A stretch of DNA of 12,652 nucleotides from Gemmatimonadota bacterium (GTDB taxonomy: Bacteria > Gemmatimonadota > Gemmatimonadetes > Gemmatimonadales > Gemmatimonadaceae). Positions 1-6,400 of the stretch are shown here, piece after piece (the first letter of the stretch is position 1; the number at the start of each line of letters is the position of its first letter). The stretch lies in the NCBI GenBank assembly GCA_028287225.1, contig JAQBPZ010000293.1, positions 1 through 12,652 of the forward strand, read 5' to 3'. Under the pieces are notes generated by a model. The model was not told the origin of the DNA and did no database searches. It saw only the letters and a program-made list of their open reading frames with translations. A program made the position numbers and the translations under genes.

Positions 1-436
1 GCGCATAGTGCGCGTCGGCCGCGAGCGGCGCGAAGGGCGTGTCCTCATCCACGGCGCCGGGTCCGTGCGCGTACCGCTCCGCCGCGCCGTAGACCGCGAC
101 GCTGCTCACGTGCACGAGCCGGGCGCCCGCGAGCGCGGCGGCGGCGACGACGTTTCTGGTGCCCTCGATGTTCGGACGCCGGAACGCCTCCCATCCGCCG
201 CGCGGCGTGATGACGGCGGCCGCGTGGAACACCACGTCGCAGCCGCGGGCGGCGCGGGCCAGCCCCGTGGGCTCCAGGACGTCGCCGGTGGCTAGCGTGA
301 CGCCCGCGCGGCTCAGCGCACCGGCGCGCGCCGCATCCCGCACGAGGGCACGCACCTCCCACCCGTCACGCCGCAACCGCTGGATCACGTGATGCCCCAC
401 CTGGCCGGTGGCGCCGGTGACGAGGGCTGTCCGCAT
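1..436 (-). CDS. NAD(P)-dependent epimerase/dehydratase (extended SDR), 3' end cut by window edge
   Basis: The visible 145 residues are the N-terminal Rossmann half of an extended short-chain dehydrogenase/reductase. This family oxidises, reduces or epimerises nucleotide sugars, sterols or dihydroflavonol-like substrates in the cytoplasm. The sequence shows the dinucleotide-binding TGATGQVG (residues 7-14, glycines 8, 11 and 14), an acidic GD at 51-52, HAAA at 71-74, an N-x-x-G-T helix at 89-93 and the strand VSSVAVYG (110-117). Tyr144, two residues before the edge, sits where the catalytic Tyr of YxxxK is expected; the Lys lies outside the window. The ATG at 436 is 17 bases after the YgfZ stop on the same strand, so the gene is probably the last visible member of the HAD-ygfZ operon. 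The substrate cannot be told because the specificity-determining C-terminal half is missing. The family call is firm and the reaction is open. Confidence 0.88.
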   Translation of the reverse strand, partial: MRTALVTGATGQVGHHVIQRLRRDGWEVRALVRDAARAGALSRAGVTLATGDVLEPTGLARAARGCDVVFHAAAVITPRGGWEAFRRPNIEGTRNVVAAAALAGARLVHVSSVAVYGAAERYAHGPGAVDEDTPFAPLAADAHYA

Positions 437-453
437 GCCTGCCGGGAGCCGGG

Positions 454-1554
454 TCAGGCGACGGCGAAGGGCAGGGCCGCCACGTCCACGCGGCGCTCGC
501 TCGCCACGGCGGCGTCTCCCTCGCCCGTGCTCCAGCGCGCCACGAGCGCGGCGCCGGGCGCCACCTCGCGCCGCACCATGGCGAGCGCGATCCCGCCCAG
601 CGACGGCGAGCGCACGGCGGTGCGCACGTCGCCGACCACGGCGCCGGTCTCGTCGTGCAGCGTGGCGCCGCGCGGCGGCGGCTCGATCCCGGCCACCCGC
701 ACGCCGCGCAGGTGGCGGTTCACGTGCCCGCGGAAGTGCACCCGCGCCACCGTCTCCTGCCCCACGTAGCAGCCCTTCGTGTACGAGATCGCATGGAGCT
801 CGTCGAAGTTGGCTTCCTGCGGGATGGTGGAGTCGTCCATGTCCAGCCCCCACTCCGGGCGACCGGCCTCCACGCGCGCGATCTCCCACGCCTCGAGCCC
901 CGCGGGCGTGGCGCCCGCGGCGGTGGCGCGCGGCCACAGCATGGCGAACGCCTCCGCGGGAACGATCAGCTCGAACCCCTCCACCGCGAGGTCCGGAACC
1001 CGGGCGACGAGCACGACGTGGCCGTCGATGTCCACGGTGACGTGCGCGTACGGTGGCAGCATGCCGAGCGCGGCGGCCGGCACGGTGGTGAGCGCGCTCA
1101 CGACATGTCGCGCGTTCACCCCGAAGATGCCGATGTCGCGCAGCGTCGCGCTCTCGTCGCGATGCGCCGCGATGCGCGGGTTCACGAACTTCTTCACCAT
1201 CGCGGCCCATGCATCACCGGCACGCGGCGGCGCATCCACGAGCACCGACGACTCTTCCACGAAGATGCGCAGGTCGGCGACGATCTTGCCCTTCGCGGTC
1301 AGGGCGGCCGCGTAGCAGCCCTGTCCGGCGGTGAGCCCGGTGACGTCGTTGGTGACGAGGCCCGCGACCATCTCGGCGGCGCGCGCCCCGAGGACACGCA
1401 CCCGCGCGCGGTGGCTCCGATCGAACACCGCGGCATGCCGGTGCAGCGCCTCGTATTCCGCGGCCACGCTGCCGTACGCCAGCACCACGCTCCGCCCGCC
1501 CACGTCGCCGATGGACGGTGGCATCATCTCGGCGACCTCGGCGCGGCCCGTCAT
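454..1554 (-). CDS. ygfZ: YgfZ/GcvT-like folate-binding protein (Fe-S/tRNA-modification accessory factor)
   Basis: The product is 366 residues, close to the usual length of the YgfZ family. These are tetrahydrofolate-binding paralogues of the glycine-cleavage T protein that support assembly or repair of Fe-S enzymes, including tRNA thiomethylation by MiaB in E. coli. The diagnostic family motif KGCYVGQE lies at 260-267 with the conserved Cys262, preceded by IPQE (244-247). The GcvT-like fold covers about residues 25-270 and a C-terminal barrel about 275-360. Full T-protein function is unlikely, since the YgfZ signature is present and no other glycine-cleavage gene is nearby. The ATG at 1554 overlaps the stop of the upstream HAD-like gene as ATGA. 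A strong GGGAGG ribosome-binding site lies five bases before it, which favours this start over Met10 and Met11. The family assignment is firm; the exact Fe-S clients here are unknown. Confidence 0.93.
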   Translation of the reverse strand: MTGRAEVAEMMPPSIGDVGGRSVVLAYGSVAAEYEALHRHAAVFDRSHRARVRVLGARAAEMVAGLVTNDVTGLTAGQGCYAAALTAKGKIVADLRIFVEESSVLVDAPPRAGDAWAAMVKKFVNPRIAAHRDESATLRDIGIFGVNARHVVSALTTVPAAALGMLPPYAHVTVDIDGHVVLVARVPDLAVEGFELIVPAEAFAMLWPRATAAGATPAGLEAWEIARVEAGRPEWGLDMDDSTIPQEANFDELHAISYTKGCYVGQETVARVHFRGHVNRHLRGVRVAGIEPPPRGATLHDETGAVVGDVRTAVRSPSLGGIALAMVRREVAPGAALVARWSTGEGDAAVASERRVDVAALPFAVA

Positions 1555-2237
1555 GCCCGCCTCCCGTGGCCATGCGGCGGCACCGGCACGATCCAGTCGT
1601 CCAGCGTGACGTCGTCCAGCGCGTCCACGGCCGCATCCGCTTCCATCGCGTGATGCGCCGGCGCGCCGACCGCCAGCACGCGCGCACCCGCGGCGCGGGC
1701 CGCACGGATGCCCGGCGCTGCATCCACGATGGCCACGGCGCGCGCCGGCTCCACCACGCGCGTGCGAGCGAGCCGGTCCATCGCGAGCCGGAACAGGGCC
1801 GCGGCGGGCGCCTCGTCGGTCACGTCGTCGGCGCTCACGATCATCGTCACGGCATCCTGGAGCCCCGCCATGCCGAGCATCAGCTCCGTCTCGGCGCGCG
1901 AGGCGCGGGTCACGATGGCCACACGCGCGCGGGACTGCATGCGGGCAATGAAGGCCGCCGCACCGGGCGCGAGCACGATGCCGCTGGCCAGTGCGTCGGC
2001 GAAGGCGCGCGCAGCGCGCACGGCGAGCAGCTCCGCCAGCGTGGCGTCACTGGAGCCCATGTGTCGCAGCACCGTGCGCACCGAGGCGCTCACGCCAAGG
2101 CCACGCAGCTGCGGGTCGTCATCCGAGAGCGTGTGCGCCACACCCTCCGCCGCCATGGCGTGGCGGAGCGCGTCGCGGCGCGCATGCCTGGTGTCGGCGA
2201 GCACGCCCTCCCACTCGAGAAGCACGGCGTCTACCAT
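1551..2237 (-). CDS. HAD-superfamily phosphatase-like protein with degenerate catalytic motifs
   Basis: This 228-residue protein has the length and layout of a phosphoglycolate-phosphatase/beta-phosphoglucomutase-type HAD hydrolase: an N-terminal strand, a helical cap (about 15-85), then a Rossmann core. The catalytic residues are largely replaced. Motif I reads LLEWEGVLADT (residues 6-16), so both acids of the normal DxDGxLxDT are Glu (Glu8 for the nucleophile, Glu10 for the acid/base); both codons are GAG in the DNA. Motif II keeps Thr110 in IVTRAS. Motif III, usually GKPxPDxF, reads EAPAAALF (142-149), losing the Lys and the Asp. Motif IV keeps one Asp (Asp172 in VDAAPGI). It may therefore be a non-catalytic binding protein or have altered chemistry; true family phosphatase activity looks unlikely. 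It is translationally coupled to ygfZ through ATGA, and glcF lies 58 bases upstream. The fold call is good; the function is unknown. Confidence 0.85.
   Translation of the reverse strand: MVDAVLLEWEGVLADTRHARRDALRHAMAAEGVAHTLSDDDPQLRGLGVSASVRTVLRHMGSSDATLAELLAVRAARAFADALASGIVLAPGAAAFIARMQSRARVAIVTRASRAETELMLGMAGLQDAVTMIVSADDVTDEAPAAALFRLAMDRLARTRVVEPARAVAIVDAAPGIRAARAAGARVLAVGAPAHHAMEADAAVDALDDVTLDDWIVPVPPHGHGRRA
1560..1565 (-). promoter_or_regulatory. Ribosome-binding site for ygfZ
   Basis: On the minus strand the bases read GGGAGG and end five bases before the ATG at 1554. The site lies inside the last codons of the upstream HAD-like gene. It is the best Shine-Dalgarno match among the gene starts examined here and fixes the ygfZ start at the ATGA overlap. 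Confidence 0.7.
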
Positions 2238-2243
2238 GCCCTC

Positions 2244-2251
2244 AATTAATT
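2244..2251 (-). promoter_or_regulatory. AT-rich island just upstream of the HAD-like gene, possible -10 element
   Basis: The palindrome AATTAATT stands out in DNA that is otherwise GC-rich and ends six bases before the ATG at 2237. That distance suits a -10 element for a leaderless or very short-leader transcript. The only Shine-Dalgarno-like string (GAGGG) is one base from the ATG, too close for normal use. The match to a TANNNT -10 consensus is imperfect and no clear -35 box is visible, so this is a weak call. Confidence 0.3.
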
Positions 2252-2275
2252 CGGGAACAGGCAGAGGCGCTACGG

Positions 2276-2292
2276 GCGGCGGACCCAGCCGC
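2276..2292 (-). terminator. Short hairpin just after glcF, possible weak terminator
   Basis: On the minus strand GCGGC pairs with GCCGC around a seven-base loop (TGGGTCC), starting three bases after the glcF stop. The stem is only five base pairs and no T-run follows, so it is at best a weak or Rho-assisted stop. Readthrough from glc into the HAD-like gene remains possible. Confidence 0.22.
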
Positions 2293-2295
2293 TGA

Positions 2296-3585
2296 TCACC
2301 GGGGCGCGGGCAGTCGACGATATGATTCGTCGAGGATGTCCACCGGGTGCACGGCGCGCGACGCGATGCCGGACTGGTGGAGGCCGGCGCCGATCTGCAT
2401 CAGGCACCCGGGGTTGCCGGTCGCGACGAACTTCGCCCCCGTGCCCGCGATGTTCGCGAGCTTGGGCGCCAGCACACGATCGCTGACGTCCGGTTCCACG
2501 AGGTTGTAGATGCCGGCGCTGCCGCAGCAATGCTCCGAGCCCGGCAGCGGCACCAGCGTGAGGCCCGGCACCGCGCCCAGCACCGCGAGCGGCGGCGTGG
2601 CGATGCGCTGCGCGTGGAGCAGGTGGCATGGTGCATCGTACGTCACCGAGATCGGCAGCGGGCCGCCCGGCGCGGGGCCCGCCTCGGCGAGCAGCTCGCT
2701 CACGTCGCGCACGCGCTGCGAGACCCGCGAGGCGCGCTCGGCCCACCTGGGCTCGCGCGCAAGGAGGTGGGGATACTCCTTCATCATGGCGCCGCATCCC
2801 GCCGCGTTCACCACGATGTAGTCGGTGCCCGACCGCTCGAACGCGGCGATGTTCTTCTTCGCCAGCGCGCGGGCGCGGCGCTCGTCGCCCGCATGCGCGT
2901 GCAGCGCGCCGCAGCAGCGCTGGCCGCGGGTGGACACCATGTCGTACCCGTTCACGGTCAGCGTGCGCTCGGTCGCGCGATTCGTCTCCGTGAACAGCCC
3001 TTCCATCACGCACCCGGTGAGCAGCGTCGCCGTGCCGCGCGCGCCGTCGCCCGTGGCCGCGTACGGCCCGGCCCCCAGCGCGCGACGCGTGGATTCGAGC
3101 ATCGCCATGGCGAAGCCCAGGCGACCGGGCAGGCGCGCGAGCAGTCGTGAGATGCGCAGCGCGCGCGCGACGCGGCCGCCGAGCAGCCCGAGGCGCAGCA
3201 GCAGCGGGTGCGCGAACCCGAACAGGATGATGCGCGCGATCGGTGCGTTCGGCTGATCCGTCGTCAGCGTCGCGCGAGTCGCCTCGAGCAGCTGGCCGTA
3301 CGGCACCCCCGAGGGGCACGCCGTCTCGCACGCGCGGCAGCCGAGGCAGCGGTCGATGTGCGTGCGCACGTCGGGATCGTCCACCGGCAGGCTGCCCTCC
3401 ACCACGGCACGCATGAGCACGAGCCGTCCGCGCGGACTGTCGTTCTCGTCCTCCAGGGTGAGGTAGGTGGGGCAGGCCTGGAGGCAGAACCCGCAGTGCA
3501 CGCAGGCGTCCAGCCCCTCGGCGGCCAGGCCGAGGGGCGTGCCGGGAATGGCGCACTGGGGTGTGGAGATGGACTTGGTCGTCAC
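2296..3585 (-). CDS. glcF: Glycolate oxidase iron-sulfur subunit GlcF
   Basis: This 429-residue protein is the Fe-S subunit of the GlcDEF glycolate oxidase, which passes electrons from the flavin subunits toward the quinone pool at the inner membrane. It carries two ferredoxin-type [4Fe-4S] sites, Cys28/31/34/38 (CVHCGFCLQACP) and Cys80/83/86/90 (CLGCRACETACP). Two CCG (DUF224) domains follow. The first has Cys192 with Cys224-Cys225 (QRCCG); the second has Cys320 with Cys353-Cys354 (EHCCG) and Cys394 (NPGC). All ligand-type cysteines expected for the family are present. The GTG start at 3585 overlaps the glcE stop as GTGA, and no strong ribosome-binding site precedes it, so translation is probably coupled to glcE. 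The next in-frame Met is residue 58, beyond the first cluster, which supports the GTG. LutA-type proteins also have CCG domains, but the glcD-glcE context makes GlcF the better call. Confidence 0.95.
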   Translation of the reverse strand: MTTKSISTPQCAIPGTPLGLAAEGLDACVHCGFCLQACPTYLTLEDENDSPRGRLVLMRAVVEGSLPVDDPDVRTHIDRCLGCRACETACPSGVPYGQLLEATRATLTTDQPNAPIARIILFGFAHPLLLRLGLLGGRVARALRISRLLARLPGRLGFAMAMLESTRRALGAGPYAATGDGARGTATLLTGCVMEGLFTETNRATERTLTVNGYDMVSTRGQRCCGALHAHAGDERRARALAKKNIAAFERSGTDYIVVNAAGCGAMMKEYPHLLAREPRWAERASRVSQRVRDVSELLAEAGPAPGGPLPISVTYDAPCHLLHAQRIATPPLAVLGAVPGLTLVPLPGSEHCCGSAGIYNLVEPDVSDRVLAPKLANIAGTGAKFVATGNPGCLMQIGAGLHQSGIASRAVHPVDILDESYRRLPAPR

Positions 3586-4727
3586 GCGGTGCCCATGATG
3601 CCGGGGTTCAGCAGGAGATCTGGATCGAAGGCGCGTCGCACGCCCTGCCGGAGCGACGCCAGCACCGGGTCCGCCGCGGCCGGCGCCCATAGCTCGGCCG
3701 GCAGGCGCTCGGGGATGCGCGTGGCCTTCGGCAGCGCCGAAAGGATACCCCGCAGCCGCGCGACGGATGCATCGTCGTCCATGGGGAGCAGGCAGCGCAC
3801 CACGCCGCGCGCGAGGGTGGAGTGCGCCAGGCCGCCAGCCGGCTCGATGGCCCGCCGCGTTGCCGCCCACAGCGCCGCGATGCCCGCGGGTGCGCCGCTC
3901 AGGCGCAGCGACGCCTTGTGGGAGTGGGTCATCCCCAGGCTCGTGAGGGCCGTCCAGATCCCGTCGTCCGGCACCATGAGGTCGCCGAGCGCCGCGGCCG
4001 CATGCCGGGCGGCACGAACGAGCGCCTCGTTGCCGCCGAGGCGGAGAAGGAGCAGGTCGGCGTTCAGCGTGGCGAACCCCAGTCGCTCGGCGAGCGCGGG
4101 CGAGACCAGCTCGGCGGCGAGCGGCGTGAACTCCGTGGTGCGCAGCCAGCGATGCGCGCGCTCCACGCCGTCGGTGCCGCCGAGCGCCACGACGACCGTC
4201 TGATCCACCTCGGGGCGGGCACGCAGGCGCACCGTGACCTCGGTGATCACGCCGAGCGTGCCCCACGCCCCCACCATGAGCCGCGTCACGTCGAAGCCCG
4301 CGACGTTCTTCACCACGCGGCCGCCCGCGCGCACCACGTCGCCGATGCCCGTGACCACCTCGCAGCCGAGCACCTGGTTGCGCGGCGTGCCGAACGCGGA
4401 GGCGAGGGGCCCGTACGAGCCGGTGGCGACGGTGGCGCCGAGGGTGCCGTACGGATATCCGACGGGATCGAGCGTGAGCCACTGCCCGTGCTCGGCGGTG
4501 GCGCGCTCGATGTCGATGAGCCGGGTGCCGCCCTGCGCGGTGAGGGTGAGGTCGCCGGGCTCGTACTCGACGATCCCGTTGATCCCCCACAGGCGGAGAT
4601 GCTCGCCCGCCGTGCACGGCGCGCCCGCATCCAGCCACCCGCCCGCGCCCACGATGCGGAGCGGCGTGCCCGCGGCCCGCGCGTCGCGCACGCATGCGAC
4701 GACCTGGGCCGTCGTCTCCGGATTCAC
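3582..4727 (-). CDS. glcE: Glycolate oxidase FAD-binding subunit GlcE
   Basis: This 381-residue protein is the smaller flavin subunit of glycolate oxidase. It has a PCMH-type FAD-binding domain over about residues 5-175. Recognisable pieces are PYGTLGATVATGSYGP (92-107), the NQVLGCEVV strand (117-125) and the GlcE-typical RVVKNVAGFDVTRL (137-150), followed by WGTLGVITEV (155-164). The C terminus ends in FDPDLLLNPGIM (367-378), the usual FAD-oxidase tail. It lacks the long FAD-oxidase C-terminal domain seen in GlcD, as expected for GlcE, and its length is slightly above the E. coli protein. The GTG start at 4727 overlaps the glcD stop as GTGA and its own stop overlaps the glcF GTG in the same way, so the subunits are probably made by coupled translation. 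The N-terminal boundary was chosen from this overlap and from where similarity to the fold begins. Confidence 0.94.
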   Translation of the reverse strand: MNPETTAQVVACVRDARAAGTPLRIVGAGGWLDAGAPCTAGEHLRLWGINGIVEYEPGDLTLTAQGGTRLIDIERATAEHGQWLTLDPVGYPYGTLGATVATGSYGPLASAFGTPRNQVLGCEVVTGIGDVVRAGGRVVKNVAGFDVTRLMVGAWGTLGVITEVTVRLRARPEVDQTVVVALGGTDGVERAHRWLRTTEFTPLAAELVSPALAERLGFATLNADLLLLRLGGNEALVRAARHAAAALGDLMVPDDGIWTALTSLGMTHSHKASLRLSGAPAGIAALWAATRRAIEPAGGLAHSTLARGVVRCLLPMDDDASVARLRGILSALPKATRIPERLPAELWAPAAADPVLASLRQGVRRAFDPDLLLNPGIMGTA

Positions 4728-6178
4728 GGACGCCGGCCCGCGACCGGCGGTCGCACGCTGTGCCATTCGCGGCAGCTGTGGACCGGGACCACCTTGCCGG
4801 GGTTGGCGCGGTGGTCGGGGTCGAACACGTCGCGCAGCGCGCACATCGCGTGCAGCGTGGGGGCGGTGAACAGCGCGTCCATGTACGGCAGCTTGTCGAG
4901 CCCAACGCCGTGCTCGCCGGTGATCGTGCCGCCGGCCGCGATGCAGGCCGCCATGATCTCGGACATCGCGTCGTGCACGCGCTGCGCCTGCACGGGATCG
5001 CTGGAGTCGTAGCCGATGTTCGGGTGCAGGTTGCCATCGCCGGCGTGAAACACGTTGCACACGTTCACGTGATGCCGTTCCCCGATCGCCTGGATCTCGG
5101 CGAGCACGGCGGGCAGCCGCGTGCGCGGCACCACGGCGTCCTGCACCACGAGGTGCGGCGAGATGCGCCCCATGGCGCCGAACGCCTTCTTGCGTCCCTG
5201 CCAGAGCCGCGCGCGTTCGGCGGCGTCGGCGGCGGTGCGCACGCCGCGCGCGCCCGCATCGTCGCAGAGCCGTGCGACGCGTGCCACGTCGTCGTCGATT
5301 CCCGCCGCCGCGCCGTCCAGCTCGATGAGGAGGATGGCCGCCGCATCGGTGGGGTAGCCGGCCGCGTAGATGGACGCCTCCACCGCCTGGATCGTCGCGT
5401 TGTCCATCATCTCCAGTGCCGCGGGCACGATGCCCGTCGCGATGATCGCCGACACGGCGGAGGCAGCCGCCATCACCGATGGAAAATCGGCGAGCAGGGT
5501 GCGCACCGCCTGCGGATCGCGCACGAGCCGCACGGTCACGTCGAGGGCGATGCCGAAGCATCCCTCGCTCCCGATGAACGCGCCGAGCAGGTCGTAGCCC
5601 TCCTGCTCGCCGTCATCGTTGCCCAGCGTCACGATCGCGCCGTTGGGGAGCAGCACGGTGAGCGCCACGATGTGGTCCAGGGTGACGCCGTACTTGAGGC
5701 AGTGCGGGCCACCGGCATTCTCCGCCACGTTGCCGCCGATGGTGCACGCCGTCTGGCTGGAGGGGTCGGGGGCGTAGTGCAGGCCGTGCGCGGAGGCGAG
5801 CCGCGTGAGGGTGGCGTTGACGACGCCGGGCTCCACGACGGCGCGCTGGTTCTCCGCGTCGATGGTGATGATCCGGGTCAGCCGGTGCAGCCCGAGCAGC
5901 ACGACGCCTTCGGCGAGCGCGCCGCCCGAGAGCCCGGTGCCGGCGCCGCGCGGCACGAAGGGCACGCCGCGCTCGGCGAGCAGCCGCACCACGGCGATGG
6001 TCTCGTCGCGCGTGCCGGGAAAGACGGCGATGGAGGGCCGGAGCTGGTATCCCGGCAGGCCGTCCGACTCGTAGGCGCGCAGCTCGCCGGGGCGCACGAG
6101 CACCCGCCGGTCGCCAACGATCTGGCGCAGCCGCTCTGCAAGGCCGTCGTCATCCGGGTCGGGAGCGCGCGGAGGCAT
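4724..6178 (-). CDS. glcD: Glycolate oxidase FAD-linked catalytic subunit GlcD
   Basis: This 484-residue protein is the main flavin subunit that oxidises glycolate (or a related 2-hydroxyacid) to glyoxylate. The FAD-binding PCMH domain shows PRGAGTGLSGGA (76-87), TIGGNVAENAGG (146-157) and FIGSEGCFGI (201-210), where the usual SEGTLGI is replaced by SEGCFGI. The FAD-oxidase C-terminal domain shows HAGDGNLHP (378-386), GEHGVGLDK (421-429) and the closing FDPDHRANPGK (451-461). The length fits the family. It is the first gene of glcDEF and follows the repeat-rich spacer 6179-6400. The ATG at 6178 has no Shine-Dalgarno match; the preceding bases read TTTCCCTC. D-lactate dehydrogenase and other 2-hydroxyacid oxidases share this fold, but the adjacent glcE and glcF make glycolate oxidase much the best call. 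Confidence 0.95.
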   Translation of the reverse strand: MPPRAPDPDDDGLAERLRQIVGDRRVLVRPGELRAYESDGLPGYQLRPSIAVFPGTRDETIAVVRLLAERGVPFVPRGAGTGLSGGALAEGVVLLGLHRLTRIITIDAENQRAVVEPGVVNATLTRLASAHGLHYAPDPSSQTACTIGGNVAENAGGPHCLKYGVTLDHIVALTVLLPNGAIVTLGNDDGEQEGYDLLGAFIGSEGCFGIALDVTVRLVRDPQAVRTLLADFPSVMAAASAVSAIIATGIVPAALEMMDNATIQAVEASIYAAGYPTDAAAILLIELDGAAAGIDDDVARVARLCDDAGARGVRTAADAAERARLWQGRKKAFGAMGRISPHLVVQDAVVPRTRLPAVLAEIQAIGERHHVNVCNVFHAGDGNLHPNIGYDSSDPVQAQRVHDAMSEIMAACIAAGGTITGEHGVGLDKLPYMDALFTAPTLHAMCALRDVFDPDHRANPGKVVPVHSCREWHSVRPPVAGRRP

Positions 6179-6181
6179 GAG

Positions 6182-6193
6182 GGAAAGGTAATG
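6182..6193 (-). promoter_or_regulatory. Candidate -10 region directly upstream of glcD
   Basis: On the minus strand the bases before the glcD ATG read TTACCTTTCCCTC. TACCTT fits TANNNT and ends six bases before the ATG, with no ribosome-binding site in between. This is the layout expected of a leaderless promoter. The hexamer is weak and common by chance, so confidence is low. Confidence 0.22.
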
Positions 6194-6204
6194 CTGGGAA
6201 ACGG

Positions 6205-6225
6205 GGCAGAGGGCGTGTGCAGTTT
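6205..6225 (+). repeat. 21-base direct repeat, copy 1
   Basis: It matches 6236-6256 at 19 of 21 positions, with core GGGCGTGTGCAGTTT. The copies are 31 bases apart start to start. Copy 2 forms part of the left arm of the large inverted repeat; copy 1 stands outside it. Confidence 0.7.
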
Positions 6226-6235
6226 CGGGACGCAG

Positions 6236-6256
6236 GGCAAAGGGCGTTTGCAGTTT
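6236..6256 (+). repeat. 21-base direct repeat, copy 2
   Basis: This is the partner of 6205-6225, with core GGGCGTTTGCAGTTT. It supplies the outer part of the left arm of the inverted repeat, including the seven-base insertion that the right arm lacks. Confidence 0.7.
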
Positions 6257-6268
6257 GCGGTTGGCGGT

Positions 6269-6299
6269 GAGCGGTCAGCCCCCGGGACGCTTCTACCGC
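6269..6299 (+). repeat. 31-base direct repeat, copy 1
   Basis: It is identical to 6355-6385 at 29 of 31 positions; the differences are C/T at position 14 and T/A at position 26. The core reads CGGGACGCTTC. It lies in the left arm and loop of the inverted repeat. Copies are 86 bases apart start to start. Confidence 0.85.
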
Positions 6300-6337
6300 C
6301 AACCGCTCACCGCCAACCGCTCACCGCCAACCGCAAA
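6296..6337 (+). repeat. 14-base tandem repeat, three units
   Basis: The unit CCGCCAACCGCTCA occurs perfectly at 6296-6309 and 6310-6323, then once more at 6324-6337 with two changes at its end. The reverse complement of the unit lies in the left arm at 6257-6275. Slippage of this unit could explain the alternative stem pairings. Confidence 0.85.
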
Positions 6338-6354
6338 CGCCCTTGCCGTCGGCA

Positions 6355-6385
6355 GAGCGGTCAGCCCTCGGGACGCTTCAACCGC
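6355..6385 (+). repeat. 31-base direct repeat, copy 2
   Basis: This is the partner of 6269-6299. It runs into a run of ACCGCTCA-like units that reaches almost to the lipid kinase stop at 6401. Confidence 0.85.
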
Positions 6386-6400
6386 TCACCGCTCACGCCC

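Larger units (their letters stand above)
6236..6347. repeat. Large imperfect inverted repeat (potential long hairpin)
   Basis: The left arm 6236-6275 and right arm 6316-6347 are reverse complements over 32 positions. The left arm carries one extra A near its outer end and a seven-base insertion (AGTTTGC, a duplication of the neighbouring GTTTGC). The inner 17 base pairs (6259-6275 with 6316-6332) are perfect. The inner left arm can also pair with 6302-6318, because the right side contains a tandem repeat. In minus-strand RNA this would give a long GC-rich stem-loop after the lipid kinase stop. There is no T-run, so intrinsic termination is uncertain. Confidence 0.85.
6179..6400. repeat. Composite repeat-filled intergenic spacer between the lipid kinase gene and glcD
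   Basis: These 222 bases hold no credible gene. They are built almost wholly from repeated modules: a GCGGTTGGCGGTGAGCGGT-type module present in both orientations, a CAGCCCYCGGGACGCTTC-type module present twice, and a GGGCGTKTGCAGTTT-type module present twice. Individual parts are listed separately. The same modules are not evident elsewhere in the window. The arrangement resembles a dispersed intergenic repeat family rather than a promoter region, but it sits where block A transcription should end and glc transcription should begin. Confidence 0.8.

Noticed and set aside
45..362. Short minus-strand open frame in the SDR gene region
   Set aside because: It is Arg-rich and motif-free. The frame starting at 436 has the Rossmann and SSxxVYG motifs and stays open to the window edge.
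2296..5037. Single 913-codon frame covering glcE and glcF
   Set aside because: Only the part after the GTG at 3585 is a real protein; the upstream part is an out-of-phase shadow of glcD and glcE with no motifs. It is not a fusion.
6296..6337. Possible CRISPR-like array
   Set aside because: The 14-base units are directly abutting with no spacers, and no cas gene is present.
6205..6385. Possible insertion-sequence remnant with terminal inverted repeats
   Set aside because: No transposase fragment lies between the arms, and the repeats overlap one another instead of bounding a segment. A non-coding repeat element fits better.
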